Assembly (NCBI RefSeq): GCF_002943465.1
Contig: NZ_PTQY01000004.1
Location: 369,523-433,522, forward strand
Source of the DNA: Rhodoferax sp. TS-BS-61-7
GTDB lineage: Bacteria > Pseudomonadota > Gammaproteobacteria > Burkholderiales > Burkholderiaceae_C
Direction of reading: 5' to 3'
DNA: 64,000 bases
Below, piece after piece: positions 63,772 through 64,000 of the stretch. The translations under genes were made by a program, and so were the position numbers. How positions within the stretch are numbered: position 1 is the first letter of the stretch; each line of letters opens with the position of its first letter. The notes below the pieces were generated by a model. It made no database searches and was not told the origin of the DNA. It saw only the letters and a list, made by a program, of their open reading frames with translations.

Positions 63772-64000
63772 ATGGAACTCTTTGACAACCTCGCCCTCGG
63801 TTTTGGTGTGGCCTTCACCTTCCAGAACCTGATCTACGCCTTCATCGGCTGTTTGCTCGGTACCCTGATTGGTGTCTTGCCCGGCATTGGCCCCCTGGCC
63901 ACCATCGCCATGTTGCTGCCCGCCACCTATGCCTTGCCCCCCGTGGCGGCCTTGATCATGCTGGCCGGTATTTACTACGGCGCCCAGTACGGTGGCTCCA
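63772..64000 (+). CDS. tctA: Tripartite tricarboxylate transporter large subunit TctA, 3' end cut
   Basis: The first 76 codons are present. N-terminus MELFDNLALGFGVAFTFQN with GTLIGVLPGIGPLATIAMLL and AGIYYGAQYGGS matches the conserved TctA start. Follows tctB after 24 bases. Continues beyond the right edge. Confidence 0.92.
   Translation, partial: MELFDNLALGFGVAFTFQNLIYAFIGCLLGTLIGVLPGIGPLATIAMLLPATYALPPVAALIMLAGIYYGAQYGGS

Noticed and set aside
1..64000. tRNA, rRNA, CRISPR or insertion sequences
   Set aside because: Nothing with the required structure was seen on reading; a tRNA or covariance search was not run.

Overview
The window looks like chromosomal DNA of a high-GC betaproteobacterium, most likely a Comamonadaceae member (Rhodoferax/Acidovorax-like). 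Reasons: gene content (TctBA next to a DctSR-like pair, a BigR locus, a RutR-controlled NMT1-type ABC system), dense same-strand operons with ATGA overlaps, and a roughly 55-bp dispersed repeat present in eight clear copies. No rRNA, tRNA, CRISPR array or insertion sequence was seen. Family calls and alignments were made by reading and from memory; nothing was searched.

Layout. 1-2.8 kb: Fur-type iron uptake (TonB-dependent siderophore receptor, PepSY protein cut by the window edge). 2.8-10 kb: an Mpv17-like/MYG1 pair, a chemoreceptor, a fasciclin protein, a small zinc-ribbon protein, a TerC membrane protein, and an EamA transporter divergent from an AraC regulator. 10-17.4 kb: a pentitol operon (ABC transporter, ribitol 2-dehydrogenase, D-arabinitol 4-dehydrogenase, AraC/MtlR-like regulator).

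17.7-53.4 kb is dominated by sulfur metabolism. It holds an orphan sulfate-binding protein and ssuE; a sulfonate-type ABC transporter with an LLM-class monooxygenase, divergent from an AtsK-like alkylsulfatase and an MFS transporter; cysB; tauABC divergent from tauD; the operon rhodanese - cysE - XRE regulator - family 2A encapsulin shell - cysteine desulfurase cargo; a BigR-controlled sulfide/persulfide locus (ETHE1-like dioxygenase, two YeeE/YedE proteins, DUF442 protein, SulP transporter); an IscR-like regulator with no cysteines; and sbp-cysTWA. Together these genes take up sulfate, sulfonates and sulfate esters, make cysteine, probably store sulfur in a protein shell, and remove excess persulfide. 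A small low-GC islet (28.4-30.5 kb) interrupts the region.

53.4-64 kb: small hypothetical genes, a low-GC GIY-YIG-like gene, a RutR-regulated ABC transporter with a good RutR box, and a DctSR-like two-component pair divergent from a lone DctP protein followed by tctB and the start of tctA.

The most notable system is the encapsulin sulfur-storage operon (35.7-40.4 kb) set between taurine uptake and the BigR persulfide sensor. The next most notable is the dispersed repeat, which sits at gene 3' ends, supplies stop codons and one terminator stem, and may have been absorbed into coding sequence.
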